From: an uncultured Bacteroidales bacterium
Lineage (GTDB): Bacteria; Bacteroidota; Bacteroidia; Bacteroidales; UBA932
NCBI GenBank assembly: GCA_905234775.1
Contig: CAJOJC010000014.1
Coordinates: forward strand, 892 to 22,493
Length of the DNA stretch: 21,602 nt
Reading direction: 5' to 3'
Shown here: one piece after another, positions 1 to 7,310 of the stretch
Layout: the number at the start of each line of letters is the position of its first letter
How positions within the stretch are numbered: the stretch's first letter is position 1
Translations under genes and position numbers: made by a program
Notes under the pieces: model-generated
Database searches by the model: none
Told to the model about the DNA's origin: nothing
What the model saw: the letters and a program-made list of their open reading frames with translations, nothing else

Positions 1-625
1 CGTCGCTGCCTATAGTGCGGAAGAACTGATACTCCGCCCTCGTCTCATACGAAGGGCCGGTGCAGGCGACATACACTCCTTCCTGGAGGTGGATTCCCAT
101 CTCGCCGGCGAGTTTGCGGGCAAGCCTGCGGAGCTCTACGTCGTAAGGGTGTGTCATATCGGGGAAACGCGGTCCGAATTCTTCGGCGTTGGGGCCGATA
201 AGCGGGTTGGGCATCATGTTGATCTGGTCTTTGATGACCATCAGATCGCCCACGCGGTAGCTGAGGTTAAGGCCGCCGGCCGCATTCGAGACGAACAGAT
301 ACTTAATACCGAGAAGCTTCAACACCCTGATGGGGAAGGTGACCTGCTCCATCGTATAGCCTTCGTAGAAGTGGAAGCGGCCCTGCATGGCTACGACCTT
401 CTTCCCGCCGAGATCGCCTATCACGAGGCGGGATTTGTGTCCGATGGCAGTGCTGACGGGGAAACCTGGGATTTCGTTGTAGGGGATTATCGAGGGATTC
501 TCGATCTGATCTCCGAGCGAACCGAGTCCGCTGCCGAGGATCACTCCGATTTCAGGGGTAACTCCGCCGCTTTTGGAGCGTATGTATTCAACTGCTTTGA
601 GGTAGGGTGTAAGTATCTCAGACAT
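1..625 (-). CDS. purine nucleoside phosphorylase (tandem copy 2, 3' end cut by window)
   Basis: Phosphorolysis of purine nucleosides (inosine/guanosine type) to free base and (deoxy)ribose-1-phosphate, a cytosolic salvage step. The minus strand reads MSEILTPYLKAVEYIRSKSG from an ATG at 625. It then shows the family motifs: [49 protein letters not shown] and GPSYETRAE. About 208 residues are present of a usual ~270; the C-terminal part with the purine-binding Asn lies outside the window. The start is supported because the upstream paralogue has the same number of residues (nine) before its matching K. The gene begins 4 bases after that paralogue's stop codon, so the two are probably co-transcribed. 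The two proteins are clearly similar along their length, which suggests tandem duplication. A different base preference (for example xanthosine) cannot be excluded. Confidence 0.93.
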   Translation of the reverse strand, partial: MSEILTPYLKAVEYIRSKSGGVTPEIGVILGSGLGSLGDQIENPSIIPYNEIPGFPVSTAIGHKSRLVIGDLGGKKVVAMQGRFHFYEGYTMEQVTFPIRVLKLLGIKYLFVSNAAGGLNLSYRVGDLMVIKDQINMMPNPLIGPNAEEFGPRFPDMTHPYDVELRRLARKLAGEMGIHLQEGVYVACTGPSYETRAEYQFFRTIGSD

Positions 626-629
626 AGTG

Positions 630-1460
630 TTATAGTGTTGCGATTAGTTCTTTGAATATACGGGTAAGTTTCGATGCGGCGGCGTCTGCTGCTTTTACTA
701 CGTCGTCGCCGTCGTTCTGATAATCCTCGGCGAAATCGCCGGAGGCTTCGTTGGTGACTACCGACATTCCGAAAACCCTCATCCCGCAGTGGCGGGCGAC
801 GATTACCTCCGGAATAGTACTCATACCGACGACGTCTCCGCCCACGGCGCGGTAGAACCGGTACTCGGCCGGGGTCTCGTAGGAGGGACCGGTGTCTCCG
901 AGATACACTCCTTCGTGGAGCATCCAGCCAAGAGAGGCGGCGATTGCGCGCGCTTTACGGATAAGAGCGGGATCGTACGGACGGGTCATATCCGGGAAAC
1001 GGGGGCCGAGTTCGTCGAGATTCGGGCCGATCAGCGGGTTGGGCTGAAGGCTGATGTGGTCGTTGATTATCATCAGGTCGCCGATGTGGTATTCGGGATT
1101 GATTCCGCCGGCGGCGTTGGAGACGAAAAGAGTCCTGACGCCGAGCAGGTACATGACCCTCACGGCCATGGTGACCGAGGTCATGGGATAGCCCTCGTAA
1201 TAGTGGAAGCGGCCCTGCATGGCGATAACGCACTTGCCGGAGAGGGTGCCGACTATGAAGTTGCCTTTGTGGCCTACGGCAGTACTGACCGGGAATCCGG
1301 GGATACGGGAATAGGGGAGGACGAGGGGGTCTTCGATGCTGTCTGCGAGCGAGCCGAGGCCGCTGCCCAGCACGATACCCACCTCGGGCTTACGGCCTGA
1401 GATGAAATCAGCCACGTATGACGCGGCTGCTTTCAGGGTTTCCATATTAAAAGTTGTCAT
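630..1460 (-). CDS. purine nucleoside phosphorylase (tandem copy 1)
   Basis: A 276-residue trimeric-type purine nucleoside phosphorylase of the PNP/MTAP family, full length. Visible motifs: GSGLGSL (32-38, phosphate loop), GHKG (63-66), GRFHYYEG (83-90), SNAAGG (114-119), GPSYETPAE (191-199, with the base-contacting Glu at 195), VGMSTIPE (211-218) and VVTN (234-237). The Glu195/Asn237 pair matches the 6-oxopurine (inosine/guanosine) class, not the adenosine-specific hexameric class. The ATG at 1460 overlaps the end of the upstream PUR/DUF3276 gene by 14 bases. It is preferred over the internal Met6 because it gives the same N-terminal length as the second copy. The gene probably feeds free purines to salvage enzymes such as Hpt, encoded elsewhere in this window. 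The symbol punA would be reasonable but is not assigned because there are two copies. Confidence 0.96.
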   Translation of the reverse strand: MTTFNMETLKAAASYVADFISGRKPEVGIVLGSGLGSLADSIEDPLVLPYSRIPGFPVSTAVGHKGNFIVGTLSGKCVIAMQGRFHYYEGYPMTSVTMAVRVMYLLGVRTLFVSNAAGGINPEYHIGDLMIINDHISLQPNPLIGPNLDELGPRFPDMTRPYDPALIRKARAIAASLGWMLHEGVYLGDTGPSYETPAEYRFYRAVGGDVVGMSTIPEVIVARHCGMRVFGMSVVTNEASGDFAEDYQNDGDDVVKAADAAASKLTRIFKELIATL

Positions 1461-1788
1461 CGGAGGACTCTTCTTTCTGCCGCTCGGGAATTTCTCCTCC
1501 GAAGCAATTGTCCTTGATGTAGGTTATTACGTCGTCAAGTCCTTCACGGAACTTTTCAAAGTCCTCTTTGTAAAGGAATATTTTGTGTTTGTCGAAGGTG
1601 AAGCTGCCGTCCGGATTATTATGGCGCTTACTCTCCGTAATAGTAAGATAAAAGTCTTTCTGACCCCTTGTCGACTTCACGTCGAAGAAGTACGTACGCT
1701 TTCCTGCTCTGACGGGTTTGGAGAACACGTCATCTGAACCTCTTTCTTCCCTGAAAGAATCGTAATCTTCTTTATACATAGTAATCAA
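1447..1788 (-). CDS. DUF3276 / PUR-family nucleic-acid-binding protein
   Basis: A small 113-residue protein that I recognise as the Bacteroidetes DUF3276 family, related to eukaryotic Pur-alpha and the Borrelia PUR protein, which bind single-stranded nucleic acid. The repeat-like core is visible: [24 protein letters not shown] (residues 30-53, aromatic and basic beta strands), then [20 protein letters not shown] (residues 65-84), then an acidic tail. Two starts are possible, ATG at 1788 (MITMYKED) and ATG at 1779 (MYKED); most relatives begin close to the second. The gene is first in a minus-strand unit with the two nucleoside phosphorylases, and its stop overlaps the first of them by 14 bases. 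A candidate Bacteroidetes -7 box lies upstream at 1809-1816. A regulatory role is inferred from the fold; the target is unknown. Confidence 0.85.
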   Translation of the reverse strand: MITMYKEDYDSFREERGSDDVFSKPVRAGKRTYFFDVKSTRGQKDFYLTITESKRHNNPDGSFTFDKHKIFLYKEDFEKFREGLDDVITYIKDNCFGGEIPERQKEESSDDNF

Positions 1789-1808
1789 AATGGTTATTTT
1801 ACTTTATG

Positions 1809-1816
1809 CAAAATTA
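1809..1816 (-). promoter_or_regulatory. candidate -7 box for the PUR/PNP unit
   Basis: The minus strand reads TAATTTTG, a full match to the Bacteroidetes sigma-ABfr -7 consensus TAnnTTTG, 20 bases upstream of the first possible start codon at 1788. No clear -33 TTTG/TTG element is seen at the expected distance. The region is AT-rich compared with its surroundings. Confidence 0.5.
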
Positions 1817-1837
1817 GAATATTTTTCGATTCATGAT

Positions 1838-1845
1838 TATATTTG
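1838..1845 (+). promoter_or_regulatory. candidate -7 box for the nusB operon
   Basis: TATATTTG matches the Bacteroidetes -7 consensus TAnnTTTG, followed by C as is common, and lies 25 bases upstream of the nusB ATG at 1871. With the opposite-strand box at 1809-1816 it forms a compact divergent promoter region. No convincing -33 element is visible. Confidence 0.55.
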
Positions 1846-1870
1846 CAGGAATTAATTGACATACCATAGG

Positions 1871-2791
1871 ATGCTAAACAGAAGAATCTTGCGTATCAAG
1901 GCGTTCAAAACAGTGTACGCCCTGGCGGAAAATCCGGAACTGACTCAGGCTGAGGCCCTTTCCCAGCTCGAAGCCTCTTGTCAGGCTACCCGCGATCTGT
2001 ATCTCTTTATGCTCGCCCTTGTACCGGCTCTTACAGACCACGCCAAAACGCGTATAGAAGCCGCCAGGGGGAAGTTCCATCCAACCGAGGAAGAGAAGCA
2101 TCCCAATATGAAATTCGCGGAGAACGCTATTGCTCCGCTCCTGGCCTCAGATCCCGATTTCTGTAAGATAGTCGAGAAGAAAAAGCTCGGCTGGGATCAG
2201 TATGACGCCTTCCTATGGCATCTTTATGACTCTATCAAGGCTTCCGATTATTATGCCGCATATATGGCGTCCGACGAGCGTAGCCTCAAGGCTGACGCAG
2301 ACCTTTGGGTATCGGTCTTCGAAAAGGAACTTGTAGACAACAAAGATCTCGAAGAGATACTCGAGGGCCTTTCTATCTGGTGGAACGACGATCTGGCCTA
2401 TGCGCTCACATATTGCTGCCACACTATGGACGATTTCGCCGAAGGTAAGCGCTGGGCTCTGCCCGAACTGTATCTTAGCCAGATGCCTGGTCAGGAAGGA
2501 AAGGATTCGGACAAGGATTTCGTAGTCGGAATTGTTCGTAAGGCGGTAGCGGGATACCCTAAATATGTAGAGGAAATAGCGAAACTTACCCCGAAGTGGG
2601 ATATAGGCCGTATCTGTACTACTGATCTGGCCCTCATCGTTACCGGAATGGCGGAATCGGCCGCATTCCCCGCAATCGCTCCGAAGATCATCATGAACGA
2701 ATATGTGGAGATCTCGAAGTATTACAGCACTCCCGAAAGCAAGGCTTTCGTGAACGGTCTGCTCGACAAGCTTATCAACAAAACAAAATAA
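1871..2791 (+). CDS. nusB: transcription antitermination protein NusB (long Bacteroidetes form)
   Basis: A 306-residue NusB. The family partners NusE (ribosomal protein S10) and binds boxA RNA in rRNA antitermination. The N-terminus MLNRRILRIKAFKTVYALAE is the characteristic Bacteroidetes NusB opening. The C-terminal part (about 190-300) carries the NusB helical fold, with DKDFVVGIVRKAV, WDIGRICTTDLALIVTGMAE and a final IIMNEYVEISKYYSTPESKAFVNGLLDKL. The protein is about twice the length of E. coli NusB because of a helical insert, as is usual in this phylum. An in-frame TTG at 1856 would extend the protein by five residues, but the ATG at 1871 (preceded by AGG) fits family starts. It is the first gene of the yajC-ybbR-coaE-DUF5606-rimO run, only 8 bases before yajC. 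Confidence 0.95.
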   Translation: MLNRRILRIKAFKTVYALAENPELTQAEALSQLEASCQATRDLYLFMLALVPALTDHAKTRIEAARGKFHPTEEEKHPNMKFAENAIAPLLASDPDFCKIVEKKKLGWDQYDAFLWHLYDSIKASDYYAAYMASDERSLKADADLWVSVFEKELVDNKDLEEILEGLSIWWNDDLAYALTYCCHTMDDFAEGKRWALPELYLSQMPGQEGKDSDKDFVVGIVRKAVAGYPKYVEEIAKLTPKWDIGRICTTDLALIVTGMAESAAFPAIAPKIIMNEYVEISKYYSTPESKAFVNGLLDKLINKTK

Positions 2792-2799
2792 TCTGAATT

Positions 2800-3129
2800 A
2801 TGACACTCATTTCTTTACTTCAGGCTGCACCTGCAGCCGGCCAGGCCCAGGGCGGCAGCCAGTGGAGCTTCTGGATTATGATTATCGCTCTCTTCGCAAT
2901 CATGTGGTTCTTCATGATCCGTCCGCAGCGCAAGCAGCAGAAGGAGCTTGAGAAATTCCGCAACGAGCTCAAGAAGGGCGACAAGGTCATCACCGCCGGA
3001 GGTATCTATGGAATCATCGCAGAAATTGAAGAGAGGACTATCCTTCTCAAGGTCGACGGCGATGTGAAGCTCAGGGTCGACAAGAGTTCGATCGTGCGCG
3101 ACAGCTCAGACGCCCAGGTCCAGAAGTAA
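2800..3129 (+). CDS. yajC: preprotein translocase subunit YajC
   Basis: A 109-residue inner-membrane accessory subunit that associates with SecDF in the Sec export pathway. A single hydrophobic segment lies at about 24-42 (WIMIIALFAIMWFFMI), followed directly by the family signature RPQRKQQKE (43-51). A small cytosolic beta domain follows, with KKGDKVITAGGIYGIIAEI at about 60-78. Length and layout are typical. It sits 8 bases after nusB and 8 bases before the next gene, so it is in the same operon. The short N-terminal Ala/Gln/Gly-rich stretch is usual for Bacteroidetes members. Confidence 0.96.
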   Translation: MTLISLLQAAPAAGQAQGGSQWSFWIMIIALFAIMWFFMIRPQRKQQKELEKFRNELKKGDKVITAGGIYGIIAEIEERTILLKVDGDVKLRVDKSSIVRDSSDAQVQK

Positions 3130-3137
3130 ACAGAACC

Positions 3138-4073
3138 GTGAAAAGGTCAAGTTCCTTCATATTGGCGCTGGTGGCCTCGCTTGCAATCTGGCTGGTAAGT
3201 AACCTTTCCAGGGAGACTACCGGCCTGGTAAGTGTACCCGTGATTGCCCACAGTTCCATAGTCGGCCGCAGCGAGGCCGCCATGGAAAGTGTGCAGGTAA
3301 CGGCGAACGTCACCGCTTCCGGTTTCCGCCTGCTGGGGCTTGCGCTTCGAGGCGGCCGCCCCGTCAACGTGATGGTGGAACCCGAACACCTCCACCACAT
3401 GGAAGGAGACTTTTTCTCGATTTCAGCCAACAACCTCGTCCGTTATACGGATGCCATTTTCGGCCTTCAGACCAAGGCTCAGTTCGCCTTCGATTATATC
3501 ATGGTGAGGTTTGCGCCCGAGTCCTACAAGAAAGTGCCGGTGGTGGCCGTGAAGCAGATTCGTTTCCGCGAGCAGTACATGGCTACCGGCGATATAAAGC
3601 TGACCCCCGATTCCGTCCTCGTTTACGGCAACCCTTCGCGCATCTCCGGAATAGACCAGATCCTCACCCGTCAGTTCTCGAAGTACGACGTGGACAGGAG
3701 CCTCCACGGCAAGGTCCGTCTCGAGGTCCCGGCAGGAACCCGGCTTTCCGCAAAGGATGCGTCGTATTCGCTCGACGTTTCGCGTTATGTGGGAATAACG
3801 GAGCAGGTAAGGGTCGGAGTACGCAACGTTCCGGAAGGCAAGGTGCTCTCAGTATATCCCTCGACCGTAAACGTGAAGTTCCGTTTCATCTTCCCGATCA
3901 GCGGTAATCCTACCGGCTCTGCCTCTTTCTACGTAGACTACAACGAGTTTGCAGCCTCGATAGGAGGGAAGTGCATGGTCAGGGCGGAAGGTCTGCCGGA
4001 GATGACAATCTCGTGGGAGGCGGATCCGGAGTTCTGCGATTGTGTGGAATCGGAATCGGCCGGCCGTGAATAA
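3138..4073 (+). CDS. YbbR-like domain membrane-anchored protein
   Basis: A 311-residue protein starting at a GTG. It has one N-terminal membrane anchor (about residues 7-24, ILALVASLAIWLVSNL) and an extracytoplasmic part with YbbR-like beta repeats, for example YKKVPVVAVKQIRF (about 131-144) and DSVLVYGNPSRISGIDQI (about 157-174). YbbR-domain proteins include the Firmicutes CdaR regulator of the diadenylate cyclase CdaA. No cyclase gene is in this window, so a CdaR role is not claimed. In Bacteroidetes this gene commonly sits between yajC and coaE, as here. Its 3' end overlaps the chosen coaE start by 8 bases. No catalytic motif is apparent; the function is unassigned. Confidence 0.82.
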   Translation: MKRSSSFILALVASLAIWLVSNLSRETTGLVSVPVIAHSSIVGRSEAAMESVQVTANVTASGFRLLGLALRGGRPVNVMVEPEHLHHMEGDFFSISANNLVRYTDAIFGLQTKAQFAFDYIMVRFAPESYKKVPVVAVKQIRFREQYMATGDIKLTPDSVLVYGNPSRISGIDQILTRQFSKYDVDRSLHGKVRLEVPAGTRLSAKDASYSLDVSRYVGITEQVRVGVRNVPEGKVLSVYPSTVNVKFRFIFPISGNPTGSASFYVDYNEFAASIGGKCMVRAEGLPEMTISWEADPEFCDCVESESAGRE

Positions 4074-4593
4074 GATACTTATAACAGGGTTGATCGGCTC
4101 GGGGAAGTCGGAGGTTTGCGCCTATCTGGCGCAGCTCGGTTATCCCGTATACGATTCGGATTCCTCGACCAAACTGTTGTATGAGACTATCCCAGGGCTG
4201 AAAGCCAGGATTGAGAAGGCGATAGGTCGTCCGTTTTCGGAGATCAGCTCGATTTTCAGCGATTCGGCGGCTCGCGAGGCGCTTGAAGCCATAGTATATC
4301 CGCTGGTAAAGGCGGATTTTCGCACCTTCGCCGCCTCATGCTCTTCTCAGACCGTGTTTTTCGAGTCTGCGGTTGCATTCGGTAAGCGGCAGTTTGAAGG
4401 GGAATTTGATAAGAAGGTCTTGGTTCGTGCTCCTTACGATTTGCGCCTGGCCCGCAACCCCAAGACCGCTGAGCGGGAAGCTTCTCAGTTCGAGATGCCG
4501 GCAGGGGCTGCTGATTTTATAATTGTCAATGATTCAGGTCTGCAGGAACTGCACGACCAAGTGGACAGAATGATTAAAACTTTTAAGATATGA
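4066..4593 (+). CDS. coaE: dephospho-CoA kinase
   Basis: Phosphorylates the 3'-hydroxyl of dephospho-CoA, the last step of coenzyme A synthesis, in the cytosol. The P-loop GLIGSGKSE lies at residues 7-15, the substrate-site YDSDS motif is near 29-33, and IVYPLVKADF follows. The distal VFFESAVAFG and late IIVNDSGLQELHDQV segments are also typical. The start chosen is GTG at 4066 (read as MNKILITG), which puts the P-loop where the family has it. An in-frame GTG at 4042 would add eight unlikely residues. The protein (~175 residues) is somewhat shorter than the usual ~200, mainly in the LID region (RNPKTAEREASQFEM), so it is a slightly reduced member. It overlaps the next gene by ATGA. Confidence 0.92.
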   Translation: MNKILITGLIGSGKSEVCAYLAQLGYPVYDSDSSTKLLYETIPGLKARIEKAIGRPFSEISSIFSDSAAREALEAIVYPLVKADFRTFAASCSSQTVFFESAVAFGKRQFEGEFDKKVLVRAPYDLRLARNPKTAEREASQFEMPAGAADFIIVNDSGLQELHDQVDRMIKTFKI

Positions 4594-5009
4594 AAACTAA
4601 TCTGGCAAAGATTCTTTCGGTTTCCGGACAGCACGGCCTGTTCCGTTATCTTGCCCAGGCCCGTGGCGGCGTTATCGCCGAGACTCTGGAGGGTGGCAAG
4701 AAAACCGTTCTTGATGCAAGAAACAGGATAACTACTCTGGCCGATATCGCCATCTTCACCGACGAAGGCGAGATGAAGCTCTCCGAGGTATTCCTCGCTC
4801 TTCAGAAGGCTCTTGAGGGAAAGGACGCTCCCGGCTCCAAGGCCGCAGACGCCGAGCTGAAGGTCTTATTCTCAAAGGCGGTTCCCAACTACGACGCCGA
4901 TCGTTTCTACGTCTCTCATATGCGTAAAATCGTTGACTGGTACAACGAGCTCGTAAAATACGCTTCTTTAGATTTTGAGACCGAGGAAGAACAACCTGCC
5001 GAAGCTTAA
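4590..5009 (+). CDS. DUF5606 family protein
   Basis: A 139-residue conserved protein of unknown function that I recognise as the Bacteroidetes DUF5606 family. It opens MKTNLAKILSVSGQHGLFRY, followed by ARGGVIAETLEGGKKTVLDA (about 24-43), ITTLADIAIFTDEGEMKLSEVF (about 47-68) and a C-terminal YVSHMRKIVDWYNELVKYA. This looks like a small beta-barrel-like domain plus a helical tail; no catalytic residues can be named. Its ATG overlaps the coaE stop (ATGA), so translation is probably coupled. Its 3' end overlaps the proposed rimO start by 35 bases. The constant position next to coaE and rimO hints at a housekeeping role but does not define one. Confidence 0.82.
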   Translation: MKTNLAKILSVSGQHGLFRYLAQARGGVIAETLEGGKKTVLDARNRITTLADIAIFTDEGEMKLSEVFLALQKALEGKDAPGSKAADAELKVLFSKAVPNYDADRFYVSHMRKIVDWYNELVKYASLDFETEEEQPAEA

Positions 5010-6300
5010 GGCGGTCACTCTCGGTTGTTCGAAAAACCGGGTAGACACCGAATATCTCCTCTCACAATTGGGAGGAGATTTCATCGTTTTACCCGAGAGT
5101 TCAACGGAACCAGTAGAATACCTTCTCATCAACACCTGCGGTTTCATCGGAGATGCGAAGCAGGAAAGCATAGATGCTATTCTTGAGGCTGTAGAACTCA
5201 AAAATCAGGGCTTGGTAGGGAAGCTGGTAGTATTCGGCTGTCTGAGCCAGCGTTATTCATCGGAGATGCCGTCCCTCATACCTGAGGTGGATGCATGGTT
5301 CGGAGCGCGGGACAACGATCCGCTTCTTCGCTGGCTGGGTGTAACTCCGGATCATTCCAAATGCCGCAAACGTGTCCCGACAGAATGCGGCCCGGGTACC
5401 GCTTATCTAAAGATTTCGGAGGGATGCGACAGACGCTGTTCATATTGTGCGATACCCTTTATCCGCGGAGCCCATCGCTCGGTTCCGATCGAGGATCTTC
5501 TCGAAGAGGCTCGGAATCTGGCAGCGCTCGGAGTTAAGGAACTGGTCCTGATAGCTCAGGATACCACCTACTATGGTCTGGACCTGTATAAGAGGCGGGC
5601 TCTTGCAGATTTGATACATAAACTTTCTGAAATCCCGCAGATAGAGTGGATACGCATCCACTATTCTTACCCGGCGGATTTCCCGGAAGACGTTCTGGAG
5701 CAGATGGCCTCCAACCCCAAGGTCTGTAAATACCTTGATATCCCTCTTCAGCACATTTCGGATATTGTCCTTTCAAACATGAGGCGCCACGTAGACGGGG
5801 CCTGGACAAGGCATCTGATTTCCCAGCTGCGTACGCGGGTTCCCGGAGTTGTTCTCCGCACCACCATGATAGTGGGACATCCAGGAGAGGGCCCGAAAGA
5901 GTTCGAGGAACTGATGTCTTTCTGCCGCGAGGCCGGATTCGAGAGGCTCGGGGCATTCAAGTACAGCGAGGAAGAGGGAACATATGGCGCCGAGCATTTT
6001 GCGGATGATGTTCCGGAAGATGTGAAGCAGCAGAGGCTGGACCTATTGATGCAGCAGCAGGCAGATATCTCGCTGGCATTTAACAAGAGTCGTGTCGGTT
6101 CTGTCGAGAAGGTGATGGTAGATTCTATCGCCCCGGGCGGAAAACTGGTCTGTAGAAGTCAGTACGAGAGCCCGGAGGTAGACGGAGAGATTATTGTTTC
6201 CGCTCCTGCCGGCTCTGATCTTCAGGCGCTGGTCGGCTCTTTCGTCCAGGCCCGGATTACGGGCGCAGATCTATACGATTTGGAAGGGGAGTTGTTATAA
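4975..6300 (+). CDS. rimO: ribosomal protein S12 methylthiotransferase RimO
   Basis: A radical-SAM enzyme that adds a methylthio group to the conserved Asp of ribosomal protein S12. Order: an MTTase N-terminal domain with three cluster cysteines (LGCSKN C18, NTCGF C55, FGCLSQR C89), a radical SAM core with CDRRCSYC (C151, C155, C158), and a C-terminal TRAM domain from about 375 to 441. RimO is preferred over MiaB because of the LGCSKNRVDTE opening and the HYSYPADFP and TTMIVGHPGE segments. The only usable start upstream of the conserved TLGCSKN is a TTG at 4975, inside the end of the DUF5606 gene (35-base overlap). The true start could be another non-ATG codon nearby. Its 3' end overlaps the convergent zinc-finger gene by 44 bases. 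Confidence 0.95.
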   Translation: MRPRKNNLPKLKAVTLGCSKNRVDTEYLLSQLGGDFIVLPESSTEPVEYLLINTCGFIGDAKQESIDAILEAVELKNQGLVGKLVVFGCLSQRYSSEMPSLIPEVDAWFGARDNDPLLRWLGVTPDHSKCRKRVPTECGPGTAYLKISEGCDRRCSYCAIPFIRGAHRSVPIEDLLEEARNLAALGVKELVLIAQDTTYYGLDLYKRRALADLIHKLSEIPQIEWIRIHYSYPADFPEDVLEQMASNPKVCKYLDIPLQHISDIVLSNMRRHVDGAWTRHLISQLRTRVPGVVLRTTMIVGHPGEGPKEFEELMSFCREAGFERLGAFKYSEEEGTYGAEHFADDVPEDVKQQRLDLLMQQQADISLAFNKSRVGSVEKVMVDSIAPGGKLVCRSQYESPEVDGEIIVSAPAGSDLQALVGSFVQARITGADLYDLEGELL

Positions 6301-6643
6301 ACTCTATATCCCATATTTTAGTTTTTGATACGCAGTATCTTATGTTGAAGCACTCACAGAGCGCTTCTCCGCGTTTAGAGACCGATAATCTCGTTATATA
6401 GTCGGTCCTGAATCCCAACCCCTCAACTACACTTAAAGGCCATTTGCGGTATCCGGATTTCAGAAGTGATATCAGGATGCCGTAATTCTTGTTCAGTATT
6501 CCTAATGTTAAGGAACGGCTCTTTCTGAGCAGGCTTTTTCTTGTGTTGTGCCATTTGTCGCGGCAGCGGTCGCAGCAGAACAGTTTATCTGTTCTGCCGT
6601 GAAGGGGAGTATTACAGTTTAAGCAGCGTTTTTCTTTATCCAT
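6257..6643 (-). CDS. small treble-clef zinc-finger protein, function unknown
   Basis: A 128-residue protein with a four-cysteine N-terminal zinc site: CLNC (C7, C10), then LFCCDRCR (C23/C24 and C27). The spacing and the intervening PLHGRTDK resemble the short zinc ribbons of many Bacteroidetes hypothetical proteins (CxxC, then GRxDKKFC). The remainder (about 40-128) is basic and then mixed alpha/beta, with GILNKNYGILISLL, WPLSVVEGLGFRTDYITR and a C-terminal YCVSKTKIWDIEFI. A nucleic-acid-binding role is possible from the zinc finger and the basic helix KWHNTRKSLLRKSR, but this is inference. It is transcribed toward rimO and overlaps its end by 44 bases. The ATG at 6643 is the first Met of the frame. 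Confidence 0.78.
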   Translation of the reverse strand: MDKEKRCLNCNTPLHGRTDKLFCCDRCRDKWHNTRKSLLRKSRSLTLGILNKNYGILISLLKSGYRKWPLSVVEGLGFRTDYITRLSVSKRGEALCECFNIRYCVSKTKIWDIEFITTPLPNRIDLRP

Positions 6644-6757
6644 GCGGGCAAGCTAGCCATAATCCCGTCACTGCGAACATCATAAAATATTTCTTTTCAT
6701 AAGAATATATTTTTCGGTCGAAAGAATAAGTTTTCGGACGTAGAATTCATCACCGTC

Positions 6758-6778
6758 GGCCTCAACCGGAGGCCTTTT
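6758..6778 (+). terminator. short intrinsic terminator-like hairpin
   Basis: GGCCTC (6758-6763) pairs with GAGGCC (6769-6774) around a 5-base loop AACCG, followed at once by TTTT. The stem is only 6 bp but fully GC-biased. On the plus strand it would stop transcripts running in from rimO, which ends 458 bases upstream; no nearer plus-strand gene is visible. Confidence 0.5.
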
Positions 6779-6886
6779 GACCGTAAAAGATTCGCTAAAA
6801 GCATTAAGAATCTGTCAAATACAGAAAGAATCGTATTTATTTTCCGAATCCTGTCACAATGGTTTTTCGGGCTGGATTTAACTTTC

Positions 6887-6894
6887 CACCTTTG
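6887..6894 (+). promoter_or_regulatory. candidate -7 box for ssb and perhaps the fimbrial operon
   Basis: CACCTTTG, followed by CAA, matches the Bacteroidetes TAnnTTTG box at all fixed positions but the first. A T-rich run lies about 20 bases upstream (6863-6867). Transcription would begin near 6900, giving ssb a leader of about 60 bases. Confidence 0.45.
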
Positions 6895-6962
6895 CAATAC
6901 GCCCCGCCGGCCGCGGACCTCAGGGGCCCCATGTTAAACCTATAAAACTAAAGAAAAACTGT

Positions 6963-7310
6963 ATGGAACAGCTCAACAAAATCGAATTGCGAGGAATCGT
7001 CGGTACCGTAAGATCCCAGATTGTAAACGGCAGTAAAATGTCCAGGTTCTCAGTAGCTACCTCCAGGGCCTATAAAGACAAAGAAGGAGTGGCCCAGATA
7101 GATACCACCTGGCACAACATCGTAGCCTGGGAAAACGACAAGATCAAGGAACTGGATAAGATCCAGACCGGATCAAAAGTCTTTGTCCAGGGAAGGTTAC
7201 ATACTCAAAAGTATGTAGGAGCAGACGGAGTGGAGAAGACGTTCTACGAGGTTGTAGCTGCAAAAGTCAATGTAATCGAATCAGAAGAACCTCTTCAGTA
7301 CGAATTCTAA
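6963..7310 (+). CDS. ssb: single-stranded DNA-binding protein
   Basis: A 115-residue OB-fold protein. The opening MEQLNKIELRGIVGTV, the central SRFSVATSR, DTTWHNIVAWE (about 48-58), GSKVFVQGRLHTQKYVGADG (about 75-94) and the closing FYEVVAAKVNVIE are classic SSB segments. It binds single-stranded DNA during replication and repair. The protein stops soon after the OB fold: the disordered linker is missing, and the usual acidic tip (DDDxPF-like) is replaced by EEPLQYEF, which keeps only acidic residues and a final Phe. It may therefore be a secondary, short SSB rather than the main replicative one. It lies 39 bases upstream of the fimbrial stalk gene with no clear separate promoter between them, so read-through is possible. 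Confidence 0.93.
   Translation: MEQLNKIELRGIVGTVRSQIVNGSKMSRFSVATSRAYKDKEGVAQIDTTWHNIVAWENDKIKELDKIQTGSKVFVQGRLHTQKYVGADGVEKTFYEVVAAKVNVIESEEPLQYEF

Larger units (their letters stand above)
6644..6962. other. 319-base intergenic region between the zinc-finger gene and ssb
   Basis: The left part is AT-rich with an imperfect inverted repeat near 6688-6710 (ATATTTCTT / AAGAATATAT) and two TTTTCGG(T/A)CG copies, near 6711-6720 and 6731-6740. A terminator-like hairpin lies at 6758-6778 and a near-consensus -7 box at 6887-6894. The stretch 6901-6930 is a GC-rich ssb leader in which GCCCC (6901-6905) can pair with GGGGC (6923-6927), followed by an A-rich stretch. No convincing coding sequence is seen; a 66-codon minus-strand frame at 6697-6897 has no recognisable features. 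Confidence 0.6.

Noticed and set aside
789..1400. Open frame of 203 codons on the plus strand opposite the PNP gene
   Set aside because: It mirrors the codon structure of the real minus-strand gene, has no recognisable domain, and the opposite frame is an unmistakable enzyme. The same applies to the 188-codon frame at 89-655.
6697..6897. 66-codon minus-strand frame in the intergenic region
   Set aside because: Composition is basic with no motif, and it overlaps the terminator-like hairpin and the ssb promoter.
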